Assembly: GCA_019429255.1 (NCBI GenBank)
Contig: JAHYIY010000020.1
Coordinates: 1-47,732, forward strand
Source: Desulfuromonadales bacterium
GTDB taxonomy: Bacteria > Desulfobacterota > Desulfuromonadia > Desulfuromonadales > Geopsychrobacteraceae
Direction of reading: 5' to 3'
DNA length: 47,732 nt
Shown here: piece after piece, positions 1-8,083 of the stretch
Position numbering within the stretch: position 1 is the stretch's first letter
Layout of the letters: the number at the start of each line of letters is the position of its first letter
Notes under the pieces: model-generated
The model's database searches: none
What the model was told of the DNA's origin: nothing
The model's input: the letters and a program-made list of their open reading frames with translations, nothing else
Program-made: the position numbers and the translations under genes

Positions 1-605
1 TGTTCCAGTTTCTCAATAAAGGCCGCGCCGCCAAGCGGACGGCCGGTTTTGGTCTTTTGGAATATCAAACGATCCTGCTGCTGATCCGTGGTCTGTAGAA
101 AGTTCGACCAGTTATCTACCAATTCCGGCAACAGCGGGGTTTTGATCAGTGGATCCTGAGCGTTGATGCCGCAATGGTAGCGTGCGCTTGACCAGGGATA
201 ATCAACGGGAGATGACGCGATACCGGCAGCAACCGGGTTGCGTTCCACATAGCGTGCTGCTGCTAAGAGGTGCCGTTGATCCAGCACGCAGGAACCAAAG
301 CGCCCCTGAAACAGATAGCCGCGCACCCCCTCGCGGAAATTCTTCATACGGGTATAGCGGCGATGGGTTTCACCGATGGCTCGTGCCAGGGAGATTTCAT
401 GTTCGGGGACGGCAATCAGGTGGACATGGTTGGCCATCAGGCACCAGGCCAGAAAGGTGACGCCGGCGGCGGCTGACTCCTCAGCCATGATCTGCAGATA
501 GGTGATTCGGTCGTGATGGTCAGCGAAAACATCCATGGAGCGGACGCCACGCTGGGTGATGTGATGTGGATATTCTGGTACAACCAGTCGGGCAAAGCGT
601 GCCAT
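1..605 (-). CDS. REP-associated tyrosine transposase (Y1_Tnp/RAYT), 3' end outside window
   Basis: Single-strand DNA transposase of the IS200/IS605-like Y1 family. Translation from the ATG at 605 is open to the window edge, giving about 201 residues, while the family is usually about 220-240. The HUH metal-binding motif appears as MANHVHLI and the catalytic-tyrosine region as HRRYTRMKNF followed by GYLFQGRFGS. RYVERNPVAAG and YPWSSAR are the usual C-terminal signatures. No internal stop or frameshift is seen. Proteins of this group are known to act on REP palindromes in the same genome, which is relevant to the inverted-repeat elements at 4453, 36854 and 46597. It is transcribed away from hypD. 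No terminal inverted repeats of a classical insertion sequence can be judged because the 3' end is missing. Confidence 0.9.
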   Translation of the reverse strand, partial: MARFARLVVPEYPHHITQRGVRSMDVFADHHDRITYLQIMAEESAAAGVTFLAWCLMANHVHLIAVPEHEISLARAIGETHRRYTRMKNFREGVRGYLFQGRFGSCVLDQRHLLAAARYVERNPVAAGIASSPVDYPWSSARYHCGINAQDPLIKTPLLPELVDNWSNFLQTTDQQQDRLIFQKTKTGRPLGGAAFIEKLE

Positions 606-855
606 TTCCCCCTCCGGATCGGCAACGTGAAGACCATTGATGTGGCGAAAAGAGTAACGAAAAAATTTTGCTACGGCAAGCTCTTTAAATCGGTATTGTG
701 TCCCCGGAAAAAACGAGCATCTTACCTGCGTCCGTTTTATTCATTTTTGCATTTTTTATTTGTTTATGCATATTGTTCACACTAAAACCTCTGACAAAAA
801 ACATCGATTAATCCCTAAATACTTGGTTTTACAGTAATTACACACTCAACTAGGT
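606..855. other. AT-rich intergenic region between the divergent transposase and hypD
   Basis: No convincing gene is present; the short open frames here have no ribosome binding site or recognisable product. The stretch from about 700 to 855 is clearly more AT-rich than the flanking genes, as expected for a region carrying promoters and activator sites. I could not identify a clear dyad that would serve as the upstream activator site for the sigma-54 promoter at 856-872. Confidence 0.5.
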
Positions 856-872
856 TTGGCACCTTCCTTGCT
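856..872 (+). promoter_or_regulatory. sigma-54 (RpoN) promoter of hypD
   Basis: The sequence TTGGCACCTTCCTTGCT matches the -24/-12 consensus YTGGCACG-N4-TTGCW at all but one constrained position. The GG (858-859) and GC (870-871) are spaced exactly as required. Transcription would start near 883, giving a leader of about 70 bases before the hypD ATG at 955. Promoters of this kind need an enhancer-binding ATPase, and no such gene is adjacent; the only one in the window is at 44723-46147. Confidence 0.85.
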
Positions 873-954
873 AATCCACTTTTGAGCATAAATTTGCTAT
901 ATTGAGGTGATCCTGAATTCGGCTCCGACCATTGATCAACCACGGGAGAAAATT

Positions 955-3351
955 ATGACTCTTACCAGTTCCCATGCCGCTCTGCCCGGCATGAACTCTC
1001 GCATTCAGCGCCTGCGGCAACTGAGCGTCGCTATCGAACCAAGCCTGTCGATTGAAAGAGCGCTACACGAAACCGCCTTCTACAAGGAAAACTACGGCAA
1101 ATTCTCGATTCCGGTGCTGCGGGCGCTCAATTTTTACGATCACTGCAACAAAAAGACCATCTACATTGGTGATGACGAATTGATTGTCGGTGAAAGGGGA
1201 CCAGGACCAAAGGCGGTGCCGACCTTTCCTGAGCTGACCTGTCACAGCGTCGAGGACTTTCACGTCCTCAACACCCGCGACCAGCAGCGCTATACCATCA
1301 GTCAGGAGGATATCGCAACCTACGCCCGCGAGGTGATCCCCTACTGGCAGGGCAAGACCATCCGTGAACGGATTTTCGGCCATGTACCAGGGCACTGGCG
1401 CGATATGTACGAAGCCGGGCTATTTACCGAATTCATGGAGCAGCGGGCACCGGGGCACACCGCTCTGGACGGACAGATTTATCGTAAAGGAATGCTGGAT
1501 TGCAAAAAGCAGATTAATTCAGAAATTGAACGTTTGGATTTTCTGAGCGACCCTGAAGCTACTGACAAACTTGAAGAACTCAAGGCCATGGAAATTTCCT
1601 GCGACGCAGTCATCCTGTTCGCCGAGCGTCACGCCGAGCTGGCCGAGCAGCTGGCCGCTACGGAAAAGAACCCCCAGCGCGTTGCCGAGCTGAAAACCAT
1701 CGCTTCTGTCTGCCGTCGGATCCCGGCCCATGCACCCCAAACCTTCCATGAAGCCATCCAGATGTACTGGTTCGTACATCTGGGCACCATCACCGAGCTA
1801 AACGGCTGGGACGCCATGAATCCGGGACATTTCGATCAGCACCTTGCACCATTTTACGCAGCCGGTCTCAAAGACGGCAGCCTGACCCGCGACCAGGCCA
1901 AGGAACTGTTGTGCTGCTTCTGGATCAAGGTCAATAATCAGCCGGCGCCGCCCAAGGTCGGTATCACCGCGCGTGAAAGTGGCACCTACAACGACTTCAC
2001 CAACATCAATATCGGCGGCATCACCAGCGACGGCCGTGACGGCGTGAGTGATGTCTCCTACATCATGCTCGAAGTCATTGAAGAGCTCCACATCCTCCAG
2101 CCGGGCAGCTCGGTCCATATCAGCGCCAAAACCCCCGACCGTTTTCTCGACGCTGCCTGCCGGGTCATCCGCCAGGGACACGGTTATCCGTCGATCTTTA
2201 ATCCGGATGTCTATGTCGTTGAACTGCTGCGTCAGGGAAAAACCCTGCGCGATGCCCGCGAAGGAGGCTGCAGCGGCTGCATCGAAGTCGGCGCCTTCGG
2301 CAAGGAAGCTTTTGTTCTGACCGGCTATCTGAACGTCCCGAAAATCCTGGAAATTACCCTGAACAATGGCATCGATCCCTTAACCGGCAAACAGGTTGGA
2401 CTGACCAGCGGTGACCCGCGCAAATTCACTGACTACAACGAGCTTTATGCGGCCTTTGTCAAACAGCTTGAGCATGTTGTCGATACCAAGATTCGCGTCA
2501 GTAACTACATCGACCGGATGTTCGCCAAATACGCCCCGGCGCCATTTTTGTCGGTGGTGATTGAAGACTGCATCAGCAAGGGGCGCGACTACTACGACAG
2601 TGGGCCGCGCTACAACACCAACTACATTCAATGTACCGGCCTGGGCACGGTCACCGACAGCCTTGCCGCGCTGAAAAAGCATGTCTTCGACGATGGTGCG
2701 TTCACCATGGAGCGGGTTCTTGGTGCCATGGCAAACAACTTTGAAGGGGAAGAATTTCTGCGTCAGACCATCATCAACCGCACCCCCTTCTTTGGCAACG
2801 ATGATGACTACGCTGATGATATCGCCGTCCGGATCTACCATGATTTACTAGCCGCCATCGACGGCAAACCAAACAGCAAGGGGGAGAGTTTTCATCTCAA
2901 CATGCTCTCAACCACCTGCCATATTTATTTCGGCAAGATGCTTGGCGCCACCCCCAACGGGCGCTTTGCCTTCAAATCCATCTCCGACGGTACCTCGCCG
3001 TCCCACGGCGCCGACACCCACGGCCCTTCGGCGGTAATCCGCTCCCTGACCAAATTCGACCATACCCTCTCCGGCGGCACCCTGCTCAACCAGCGCTTTC
3101 TGCCGAGCCTGCTCAAGCGCGACGAGGATATCAGAAAGCTCGGCCAACTGGTCCGCAGCTACTTCACCCTCGGTGGCCACCACATCCAGTTCAATATTGT
3201 CGACAGCGCCACATTAAAAGCCGCGCAGGAACACCCGGAAGAGTACAAGGATCTGCTGGTGCGCATGGCGGGCTACAGCGATTACTTCAACGATATGAAT
3301 GCCGACCTACAGCAGGAAGTGATTGAACGCACTGAGAATGATAGTTTTTAA
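955..3351 (+). CDS. hypD: trans-4-hydroxy-L-proline dehydratase, glycyl radical enzyme
   Basis: Radical dehydration of trans-4-hydroxy-L-proline to (S)-1-pyrroline-5-carboxylate in the cytoplasm of an anaerobe. The 798-residue protein follows the Clostridioides difficile HypD pattern from end to end. Active-site cysteine C442 and base E444 lie in CSGCIEVGAFGKEAF, and the radical glycine G773 lies in RMAGYSDYFN. H168, S342, D347, F348, Y458 and T653 sit at a constant +8 offset from the substrate-pocket residues I recall for the clostridial enzyme. I chose the ATG at 955 over the GTG at 907 because GGGAG (944-948) lies six bases upstream. It is followed by its activase at 3502. The window has no pyrroline-5-carboxylate reductase (proC), so the product's fate is not shown. 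Generic pyruvate formate-lyase or glycerol dehydratase assignments fit less well. Confidence 0.9.
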   Translation: MTLTSSHAALPGMNSRIQRLRQLSVAIEPSLSIERALHETAFYKENYGKFSIPVLRALNFYDHCNKKTIYIGDDELIVGERGPGPKAVPTFPELTCHSVEDFHVLNTRDQQRYTISQEDIATYAREVIPYWQGKTIRERIFGHVPGHWRDMYEAGLFTEFMEQRAPGHTALDGQIYRKGMLDCKKQINSEIERLDFLSDPEATDKLEELKAMEISCDAVILFAERHAELAEQLAATEKNPQRVAELKTIASVCRRIPAHAPQTFHEAIQMYWFVHLGTITELNGWDAMNPGHFDQHLAPFYAAGLKDGSLTRDQAKELLCCFWIKVNNQPAPPKVGITARESGTYNDFTNINIGGITSDGRDGVSDVSYIMLEVIEELHILQPGSSVHISAKTPDRFLDAACRVIRQGHGYPSIFNPDVYVVELLRQGKTLRDAREGGCSGCIEVGAFGKEAFVLTGYLNVPKILEITLNNGIDPLTGKQVGLTSGDPRKFTDYNELYAAFVKQLEHVVDTKIRVSNYIDRMFAKYAPAPFLSVVIEDCISKGRDYYDSGPRYNTNYIQCTGLGTVTDSLAALKKHVFDDGAFTMERVLGAMANNFEGEEFLRQTIINRTPFFGNDDDYADDIAVRIYHDLLAAIDGKPNSKGESFHLNMLSTTCHIYFGKMLGATPNGRFAFKSISDGTSPSHGADTHGPSAVIRSLTKFDHTLSGGTLLNQRFLPSLLKRDEDIRKLGQLVRSYFTLGGHHIQFNIVDSATLKAAQEHPEEYKDLLVRMAGYSDYFNDMNADLQQEVIERTENDSF

Positions 3352-3362
3352 CGACATTTTTG

Positions 3363-3490
3363 GCCACCAAGAGCACCAAGAGAGACAACACCATAAATAT
3401 CTGGTGGATTATCAGTTGACTGATCAGGGGTGGCTTTACCCCAAAAAAACCTGAACCCGACTTTCTTGGTGTCCTTGGTGCCTTGGTGGC
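3363..3490. repeat. inverted CACCAAG-type repeat element between hypD and hypE
   Basis: The left arm GCCACCAAGAGCACCAAGAG (3363-3382) is complementary to the right arm, whose last bases CCTTGGTGCCTTGGTGGC (3473-3490) differ by a one-base bulge. Each arm is built of tandem CACCAAG units. Inside are two smaller hairpins: ATCAGT-TG-ACTGAT (3410-3423) and GGGGT-ggcttt-ACCCC (3427-3442). CACCAAG arrays of this type are, from memory, common dispersed sequences in environmental deltaproteobacterial genomes. The right arm runs up to 11 bases before the hypE start and supplies its only GG-rich ribosome-binding candidate. Confidence 0.7.
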
Positions 3491-3501
3491 ATATTTCATT
3501 T

Positions 3502-4425
3502 ATGAATAAACACAACATGCATAGCCCCCTGATTTTCGATATTAAACGCTACGCCATTAACGATGGTCCAGGCATTCGTCTGGCCATTTATTTCAAGGGC
3601 TGTTCGTTGCGCTGCGCCTGGTGTCACAACCCGGAAAGTATTTCTCCGCAGGCGCAAAAACTCTACACCCTGGAACGCTGCATTGGCTGTGGAGAGTGCG
3701 TCAAGGCCTGTCCACAGAAGGCCCTGAAGATGACGGATGAGGGAATGCGCACCGACAGCAAACGCTGTACCCTCTGTGGCAACTGTGCGCGCATCTGTCC
3801 GACCAAAGCGATGGAGATATCGGGAGAAGAAAAATCAATCGATGAGCTGATGAGGATTATTGAACGGGAACAGCATCTTTTTGACCAGTCCGGTGGCGGG
3901 GTGACGGTGTCCGGCGGGGAACCCCTGCTCTATCCCGTTTATCTGTTTGAACTGTTTGATCGCTGCGGGCAGCGACAAATCCACCGCGCCCTCGATACCG
4001 CCGGTCATGTCCCTGAAAAAAACCTGCTCGCCGCGGTCCGGCGCACCGACCTGTTTTTGTTCGATCTCAAGCTGATCGATGGCAAACGCCACCAGCATCT
4101 CACCGGCGTCGACAACCGGCTGATCCTCTCCAACCTGCGGGCCCTTGCCGCCAGCGGGGCGCAGATTCAGATCCGCATTCCTCTGATCAAGGGGGTCAAT
4201 ACGGCTGACCAGGATCTTCGCGCTTTTGCCGAAGAGATTGCCGCTCTAGCGGGTGAAAAAAAAGCTGTCGCCCTGCTCCCCTACCATGCTATAGCCGTCC
4301 ACAAATACCACAAGCTGGGAGCTACCTATCCGCAAGAGGCCCTGCAGCCCCCTGAGCAAGAGGATCTGGAACGGGCAATTGACTCCTTCTCACGCCACGG
4401 ACTAAGTGCCGCAGTTGGGGGTTGA
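3502..4425 (+). CDS. hypE: glycyl radical enzyme activase for HypD (radical SAM)
   Basis: Uses S-adenosylmethionine and a [4Fe-4S] cluster to abstract hydrogen from the HypD glycine and install the radical. The 307-residue protein has DGPGIRLAIYFKGC leading into CSLRCAWC, the CxxxCxxC radical-SAM motif. Two ferredoxin-like clusters follow (CIGCGECVKACP and CTLCGNCARICP, about residues 55-100), then the SAM-binding GGG region VTVSGGEPLL. The extra ferredoxin insert is typical of activases for non-PFL glycyl radical enzymes. The start is uncertain: ATG 3502 and ATG 3517 are both possible, neither has a strong Shine-Dalgarno, and the CACCAAG element abuts the start. It is likely co-transcribed with hypD from the sigma-54 promoter at 856. 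Confidence 0.9.
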   Translation: MNKHNMHSPLIFDIKRYAINDGPGIRLAIYFKGCSLRCAWCHNPESISPQAQKLYTLERCIGCGECVKACPQKALKMTDEGMRTDSKRCTLCGNCARICPTKAMEISGEEKSIDELMRIIEREQHLFDQSGGGVTVSGGEPLLYPVYLFELFDRCGQRQIHRALDTAGHVPEKNLLAAVRRTDLFLFDLKLIDGKRHQHLTGVDNRLILSNLRALAASGAQIQIRIPLIKGVNTADQDLRAFAEEIAALAGEKKAVALLPYHAIAVHKYHKLGATYPQEALQPPEQEDLERAIDSFSRHGLSAAVGG

Positions 4426-4452
4426 TTTTTTAATTCTCAAGCTGATCCGATG

Positions 4453-4557
4453 TGGGACAGGGATTCCCATGACAAGGGTGTCTGTCGCCATGGAGGGCGA
4501 CAGTCAAGCGGCCATGGACGGCGAAAAGCGTCCCTTGACATGGGAATCCCTGTCCCA
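4453..4557. repeat. 105-bp REPIN/MITE-like inverted-repeat element, copy A
   Basis: Two 26-base arms, 4453-4478 and 4532-4557, are complementary at 25 of 26 positions. Between them is a second perfect hairpin, TGTCGCC-atggag-GGCGACA (4483-4502), and a small GCC-atggac-GGC motif. The arm core CAAGGG, the TGTCGCCATGGA hairpin, the CAAGCGG segment and CGTCCCTTGACAT recur in copy B at 36854. The element fills the hypE-MATE intergenic gap and carries no gene of its own. Confidence 0.85.
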
Positions 4558-4608
4558 TGCCTAAAACACCTAAAATTGAAGCTTTACTTGCTAAGAACAT
4601 ACCCGACA

Positions 4609-5931
4609 ATGACCCAAGCCCCACACCCCGCAACCTATCCCCAGATCTTCCGCTTCTGGCTGCCCCTGGCCGCGACCTGGCTGATGATGGCGGTCGAAGG
4701 CCCTTTTATTGCCGCCATCATCGCACGCATGGGCGCCGAAGCCGTCAATCTGGCTGCCTACGGGGTTGCTTTTGCCTTCGCCCTGGTCGCCGAAGCGCCG
4801 GTAATCATGCTCCTGAGCTCGGCCACGGCGCTGTGCCGGGATCGCATCAGCTATCGCCGCCTGCGCCATTTTTCCATTGGCTTAAGCCTGGCCGTGACCC
4901 TGGGCCTGGCCCTGTTTCTGCTGCCTCCGGTGTATGATCTGATCGTACGCTCCCTCATCGGTCTGCCTCCGGAGGTTGCCGATTTAACCCGCACTGCGTT
5001 GTTCTTTCTGCTCCCCTGGCCCGGGGCCATCGGCCTGCGGCGTTTCTACCAGGGGGTACTGATCGCCAGTCACAACACCCGCCTGGTCGCCCTGGCCACC
5101 ATCTTCCGCATCAGCTTTATGGGGGCAACGGCGGTATTCTGCTATCTGACCACTTCTGTAAGCGGCGCCATCATCGGCGCGCTAGCCCTAACGAGCGGCG
5201 TTGTCGCCGAGGCCTTGATGACCCGGATTCTGGCCCACAAAGCAGTTAAGGCACTGCTGGCAAAAGATCCCCCGGAGGGAACCTGCAGCCCCGGCTACCG
5301 GGACATCTGGGATCATTATCTGCCCCTGGCCCTGACCCCACTGATTGGTTTGTCCGTTCATCCCATGGTGACTTTTTTCTTAAGCCGGGCCGCCAATCCG
5401 GTAGAATCCCTGGCGGTGATGCCGGTCATCTACGGTCTGACCTTCGTCTTTCGCGCCGTCGGCCTCTCCTACCAGGAGATCGCCATCGCCCTGCTTAGTG
5501 AACAGTGCACCAACTACCCCAAGGTCCGTGGCTTTGCCGTGATTCTCGCTATTGCCACGGGAGGTTGCCTGACCCTGATTGCTTTTACCCCCTTAAATCG
5601 TTTCTGGTTTGAAACGGTTTCCGGGCTCACCCCGGCCCTGGCGACTTTTGCTGCCACGCCACTGCAGCTCATGGCCTTATTTCCGGCGCTGACGGTCCTC
5701 ATCTGTTTCCAGCGTTCGATCCTGATTGTTACCCGCGTCACCAGACCGGTATCCATCGCCACCGCTGCTGAAGCCACAGTGATCTTTTTACTGATGTTCA
5801 TCGCCCTGCTCTATTTACCCCTGGCAGGTGCCACAGCGGCTGCCGGCGCTTACGTTGGCGGACGCTTGGTGGCCGTTGTCCTGCTGCAACGCCCGGTAGG
5901 CCGCCAACTCACCAAGGAATATTATGGCTGA
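4609..5931 (+). CDS. MATE-like (MOP superfamily) integral membrane exporter
   Basis: A 440-residue polytopic protein with about 12 hydrophobic segments in two halves, beginning with FRFWLPLAATWLMMAVEGPF, which resembles MATE-type antiporters. The stretch AAYGVAFAFALVAEAPVIML also recalls the related ANKH (progressive ankylosis) branch of the superfamily, so the exact subfamily is open. Substrate is unknown. I chose the ATG at 4609 because any upstream start would lie inside the inverted-repeat element; its ribosome binding site is weak. It overlaps the following EamA gene by eight bases, so the three exporters are probably translated as one unit. Proximity to hypDE makes export of an amino acid or related metabolite conceivable, but that is inference. 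Confidence 0.75.
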   Translation: MTQAPHPATYPQIFRFWLPLAATWLMMAVEGPFIAAIIARMGAEAVNLAAYGVAFAFALVAEAPVIMLLSSATALCRDRISYRRLRHFSIGLSLAVTLGLALFLLPPVYDLIVRSLIGLPPEVADLTRTALFFLLPWPGAIGLRRFYQGVLIASHNTRLVALATIFRISFMGATAVFCYLTTSVSGAIIGALALTSGVVAEALMTRILAHKAVKALLAKDPPEGTCSPGYRDIWDHYLPLALTPLIGLSVHPMVTFFLSRAANPVESLAVMPVIYGLTFVFRAVGLSYQEIAIALLSEQCTNYPKVRGFAVILAIATGGCLTLIAFTPLNRFWFETVSGLTPALATFAATPLQLMALFPALTVLICFQRSILIVTRVTRPVSIATAAEATVIFLLMFIALLYLPLAGATAAAGAYVGGRLVAVVLLQRPVGRQLTKEYYG

Positions 5932-6838
5932 ACTGAGCCAACACTCATCCTCAAGCTACTCTCCCGCCGCCGGCCCCTGGCTGGTACTGGCTGCGGCGGT
6001 CTTGTGGGGCACCACCGGGACCGCCCAGGCCTTTGCCCCGGCCGGTTACGACAGTGCTGCCATCGGCGCTTTGCGCCTGCTGGTCGGTGGTATCGCCCTG
6101 CTGTTTCTTGCCTTGTACCGCAACGAACTTGGCAAGCTGCGCACCTGGCAACTGCGTCCCCTGTTTCTCGCTGCGGTCTTTACCGCCACCTATCAGCTAT
6201 GCTTTTTCAGCGCCGTCGCCAAAACCGGCGTCGCTGTCGGCACCGTGGTCGGCATCGGCAGCGCCCCCATCGCCGGAGGGTTATTGGGGTTGATCTTTCG
6301 GGGCGAAAAACCGGGGGGTCGTTGGTACACCGCAACCCTGCTGGCAATCTGCGGCTGCATGCTGTTGGGATTCAGTGGCGGCGAGGTGACCGTTGATCCC
6401 CTCGGGATCGCTCTGGCTATAGGGGCCGGCAGCGCCTATGCCGCCTACACCCTGATGATCAAGGGGCTCCTCGAACATCAGAGCCCCAACGCCGTCATGG
6501 CGATTGTCGTTTGTATCGGCGCCCTGCTGTTGTCACCGGCCCTCTTCCGGGTCGACAGCGCCTGGCTGCTGCAGCCCGGTTCCCTTATCGTGATTCTGCA
6601 TCTGGGTCTGGCGACCATGGCCCTGTCGTACTGGCTCTTCGCCCGCGGCCTGCAAACCGTCGGCGTCGGCAGCGCTGTCACCCTGTCCCTGGCCGAACCG
6701 ATGACTGCGGCGCTGTTGGGGATCTTCGTCCTCGGTGAAGTCCTCAATCTCCAGGCCGCCGGCGGCATCGTGCTGATTTTTTCAGGGCTAGCTGTTCTGG
6801 TAATCCGCCGGCGCTCCCAAACTGGGGAATGCCCATGA
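5924..6838 (+). CDS. EamA/DMT-family transporter
   Basis: A 304-residue drug/metabolite transporter with ten predicted membrane segments in two EamA repeats. LVLAAAVLWGTTGTAQAF opens the first and GIALAIGAGSAYAAYTLMIK the second. LSLAEPMTAALLGIFVLGE is the conserved end of the second repeat. Members export amino acids, nucleosides or other small metabolites; the substrate here cannot be read from sequence. The ATG at 5924 has AAGGAA (5914-5919) upstream and overlaps the end of the MATE-like gene by eight bases. The next gene starts in an ATGA overlap with its stop. Confidence 0.9.
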   Translation: MAELSQHSSSSYSPAAGPWLVLAAAVLWGTTGTAQAFAPAGYDSAAIGALRLLVGGIALLFLALYRNELGKLRTWQLRPLFLAAVFTATYQLCFFSAVAKTGVAVGTVVGIGSAPIAGGLLGLIFRGEKPGGRWYTATLLAICGCMLLGFSGGEVTVDPLGIALAIGAGSAYAAYTLMIKGLLEHQSPNAVMAIVVCIGALLLSPALFRVDSAWLLQPGSLIVILHLGLATMALSYWLFARGLQTVGVGSAVTLSLAEPMTAALLGIFVLGEVLNLQAAGGIVLIFSGLAVLVIRRRSQTGECP

Positions 6839-7707
6839 ACCAGCAGCGTAAGGCCCTGCTCTTCGGGCTGGCGGCGGTGTTTTTGTGGTCAACGGTGGCC
6901 ACCGCCTTCAAGCTCTCCCTGCGCCATTTCACCCCCATTGAGCTCCTGCTCTATGCCGGCTCCTTTTCAACCCTGCTGCTGGCTGCGATCCTGCTCTGGC
7001 AGGGCAAGTTTCGCCAGGTCTTTCAGTGCCGTCGCCAGGAATACCTGCTGTCCCTGTTCCTGGGATTTTTAAGCCCCTTCCTCTATTACCTGATCCTCTT
7101 CAAGGCCTACGATCTGCTCCCGGCCCAGCAGGCCCAGCCCCTCAACTACACCTGGGCGATTGTCCTGTCGCTCCTGGCGGTACCGCTGCTCAAACAGCAA
7201 ATCCGCTGGCAGCAATTGCTGGCCCTGGTTGTCAGTTACTGCGGGGTGGTGGTCATTGCCACCGAAGGAGACCTCCTCGGCCTGACCTTCACCAGCCCTC
7301 TGGGTGTTGCCCTGGCATTGCTCAGCACCATCGTCTGGGCCCTGTACTGGATCTACAACACCCGCGACGGACGCGATCCCGTGGTCGCCCTGTTTGTCAA
7401 CTTTGTCTTCAGCTTCCCCTTGGTCCTGGGCTACTATCTGCTCACCAGCGACATCCGCCGCCCACCCCTGGAAGGACTGCTCGGCGCTGCCTACATCGGC
7501 ACCTTTGAGATGGGCGCCTGCTTTGTCCTGTGGCTGCTGGCGATGAAACTCACCGACAACACCGCGCGCATCAGCAACCTGATTTTTCTGTCCCCCTTTC
7601 TCTCGCTGGTTTTTATTTATTTTCTTCTTGGCGAACAAATTCTCGCCGCCACCTTCATTGGCCTGATTCTGATTATCGCCGGACTGCTCTGCCAGCGCCT
7701 GCGCTGA
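6835..7707 (+). CDS. EamA/DMT-family transporter
   Basis: A second 290-residue DMT transporter, divergent from its neighbour and so not a recent tandem copy. It opens with ALLFGLAAVFLWSTVATAFK and has ten hydrophobic segments; FLSLVFIYFLLGEQILAATF marks the end of the second EamA repeat. I prefer the ATG at 6835 over 6829 because CTGGGGA (6822-6828) is then at normal spacing and the ATG overlaps the previous stop as ATGA, which implies translational coupling. Two paired DMT proteins could act separately or as a heterodimer. Substrate is unknown. Confidence 0.9.
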   Translation: MNQQRKALLFGLAAVFLWSTVATAFKLSLRHFTPIELLLYAGSFSTLLLAAILLWQGKFRQVFQCRRQEYLLSLFLGFLSPFLYYLILFKAYDLLPAQQAQPLNYTWAIVLSLLAVPLLKQQIRWQQLLALVVSYCGVVVIATEGDLLGLTFTSPLGVALALLSTIVWALYWIYNTRDGRDPVVALFVNFVFSFPLVLGYYLLTSDIRRPPLEGLLGAAYIGTFEMGACFVLWLLAMKLTDNTARISNLIFLSPFLSLVFIYFLLGEQILAATFIGLILIIAGLLCQRLR

Positions 7708-7834
7708 AGGATATTCAACGAGCAAAACTCAACCATTTCACCGTATTTGTCGCAGAGTAAAAATTGCTTTTTCGGGGAAATCATCCACATCCTGGTGCAT
7801 GAGAGATGACTAGTTGCCAGAAAGAAAAAACGAC

Positions 7835-7864
7835 TTGATCCGGTAATCTTGTCCGCAGTATAAT
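7835..7864 (+). promoter_or_regulatory. sigma-70 promoter for the riboswitch-GGDEF/EAL transcript
   Basis: TTGATC (7835-7840) and a perfect TATAAT (7859-7864) are separated by 18 bases. The predicted start near 7871 lies just ahead of the GEMM aptamer, which is where a riboswitch promoter should be. Confidence 0.65.
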
Positions 7865-7894
7865 GGTGAAAATAATTTAATTGCAAAAATCCTA

Positions 7895-7966
7895 TAAAAG
7901 CAAACCCGGAGCAATTCAGGGACGCAAAACCACGGGTCTCACGGGGACAGCCGGGCTGACGAAGAA
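7895..7966 (+). promoter_or_regulatory. GEMM-I (cyclic dinucleotide) riboswitch aptamer
   Basis: The conserved GEMM-I blocks appear in order: GCAAACC (7900-7906), a short hairpin capped by the GNRA tetraloop GCAA (7911-7914), GGGACGCAAAACC (7919-7931), ACGGGTCT, and AGCCGGGCTGACGAAG (7949-7964). The base before CAAACC is G, the position equivalent to G20 in the Vibrio Vc2 aptamer; this favours c-di-GMP over the 3',3'-cGAMP variants found in Geobacter, but I hold that choice loosely. An intrinsic terminator begins nine bases downstream. CGAAGA at 7960-7965 can pair with TCTTCG inside the terminator arm, suggesting a ligand-dependent switch between terminator and antiterminator. Confidence 0.9.
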
Positions 7967-7974
7967 GTTAAGAG

Positions 7975-8002
7975 CCCTCTTCGGCACGAAGGGGGTTTTT
8001 CT
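7975..8002 (+). terminator. intrinsic terminator of the GEMM-I riboswitch
   Basis: CCCTCTTCG-gca-CGAAGGGGG forms a nine-pair stem with one G-U pair, followed directly by TTTTTCT. It is the expression platform for the downstream GGDEF-EAL gene. Confidence 0.9.
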
Positions 8003-8083
8003 GTATGCTGCTGACCATCGTACTGATTGGTTACCATCTTCAGCTGCAAAAAAAATCTTGTGCTCAGAGAAAACGAAACCGCC

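Noticed and set aside
955-3351. Pyruvate formate-lyase or glycerol/propanediol dehydratase
   Set aside because: The GCIEVGAFGKEAF region and pocket residues follow HypD; the CVEP-type motif I associate with diol dehydratases is absent.
955-7707. Glycyl-radical bacterial microcompartment locus
   Set aside because: No shell protein, aldehyde dehydrogenase or encapsulation peptide is present.
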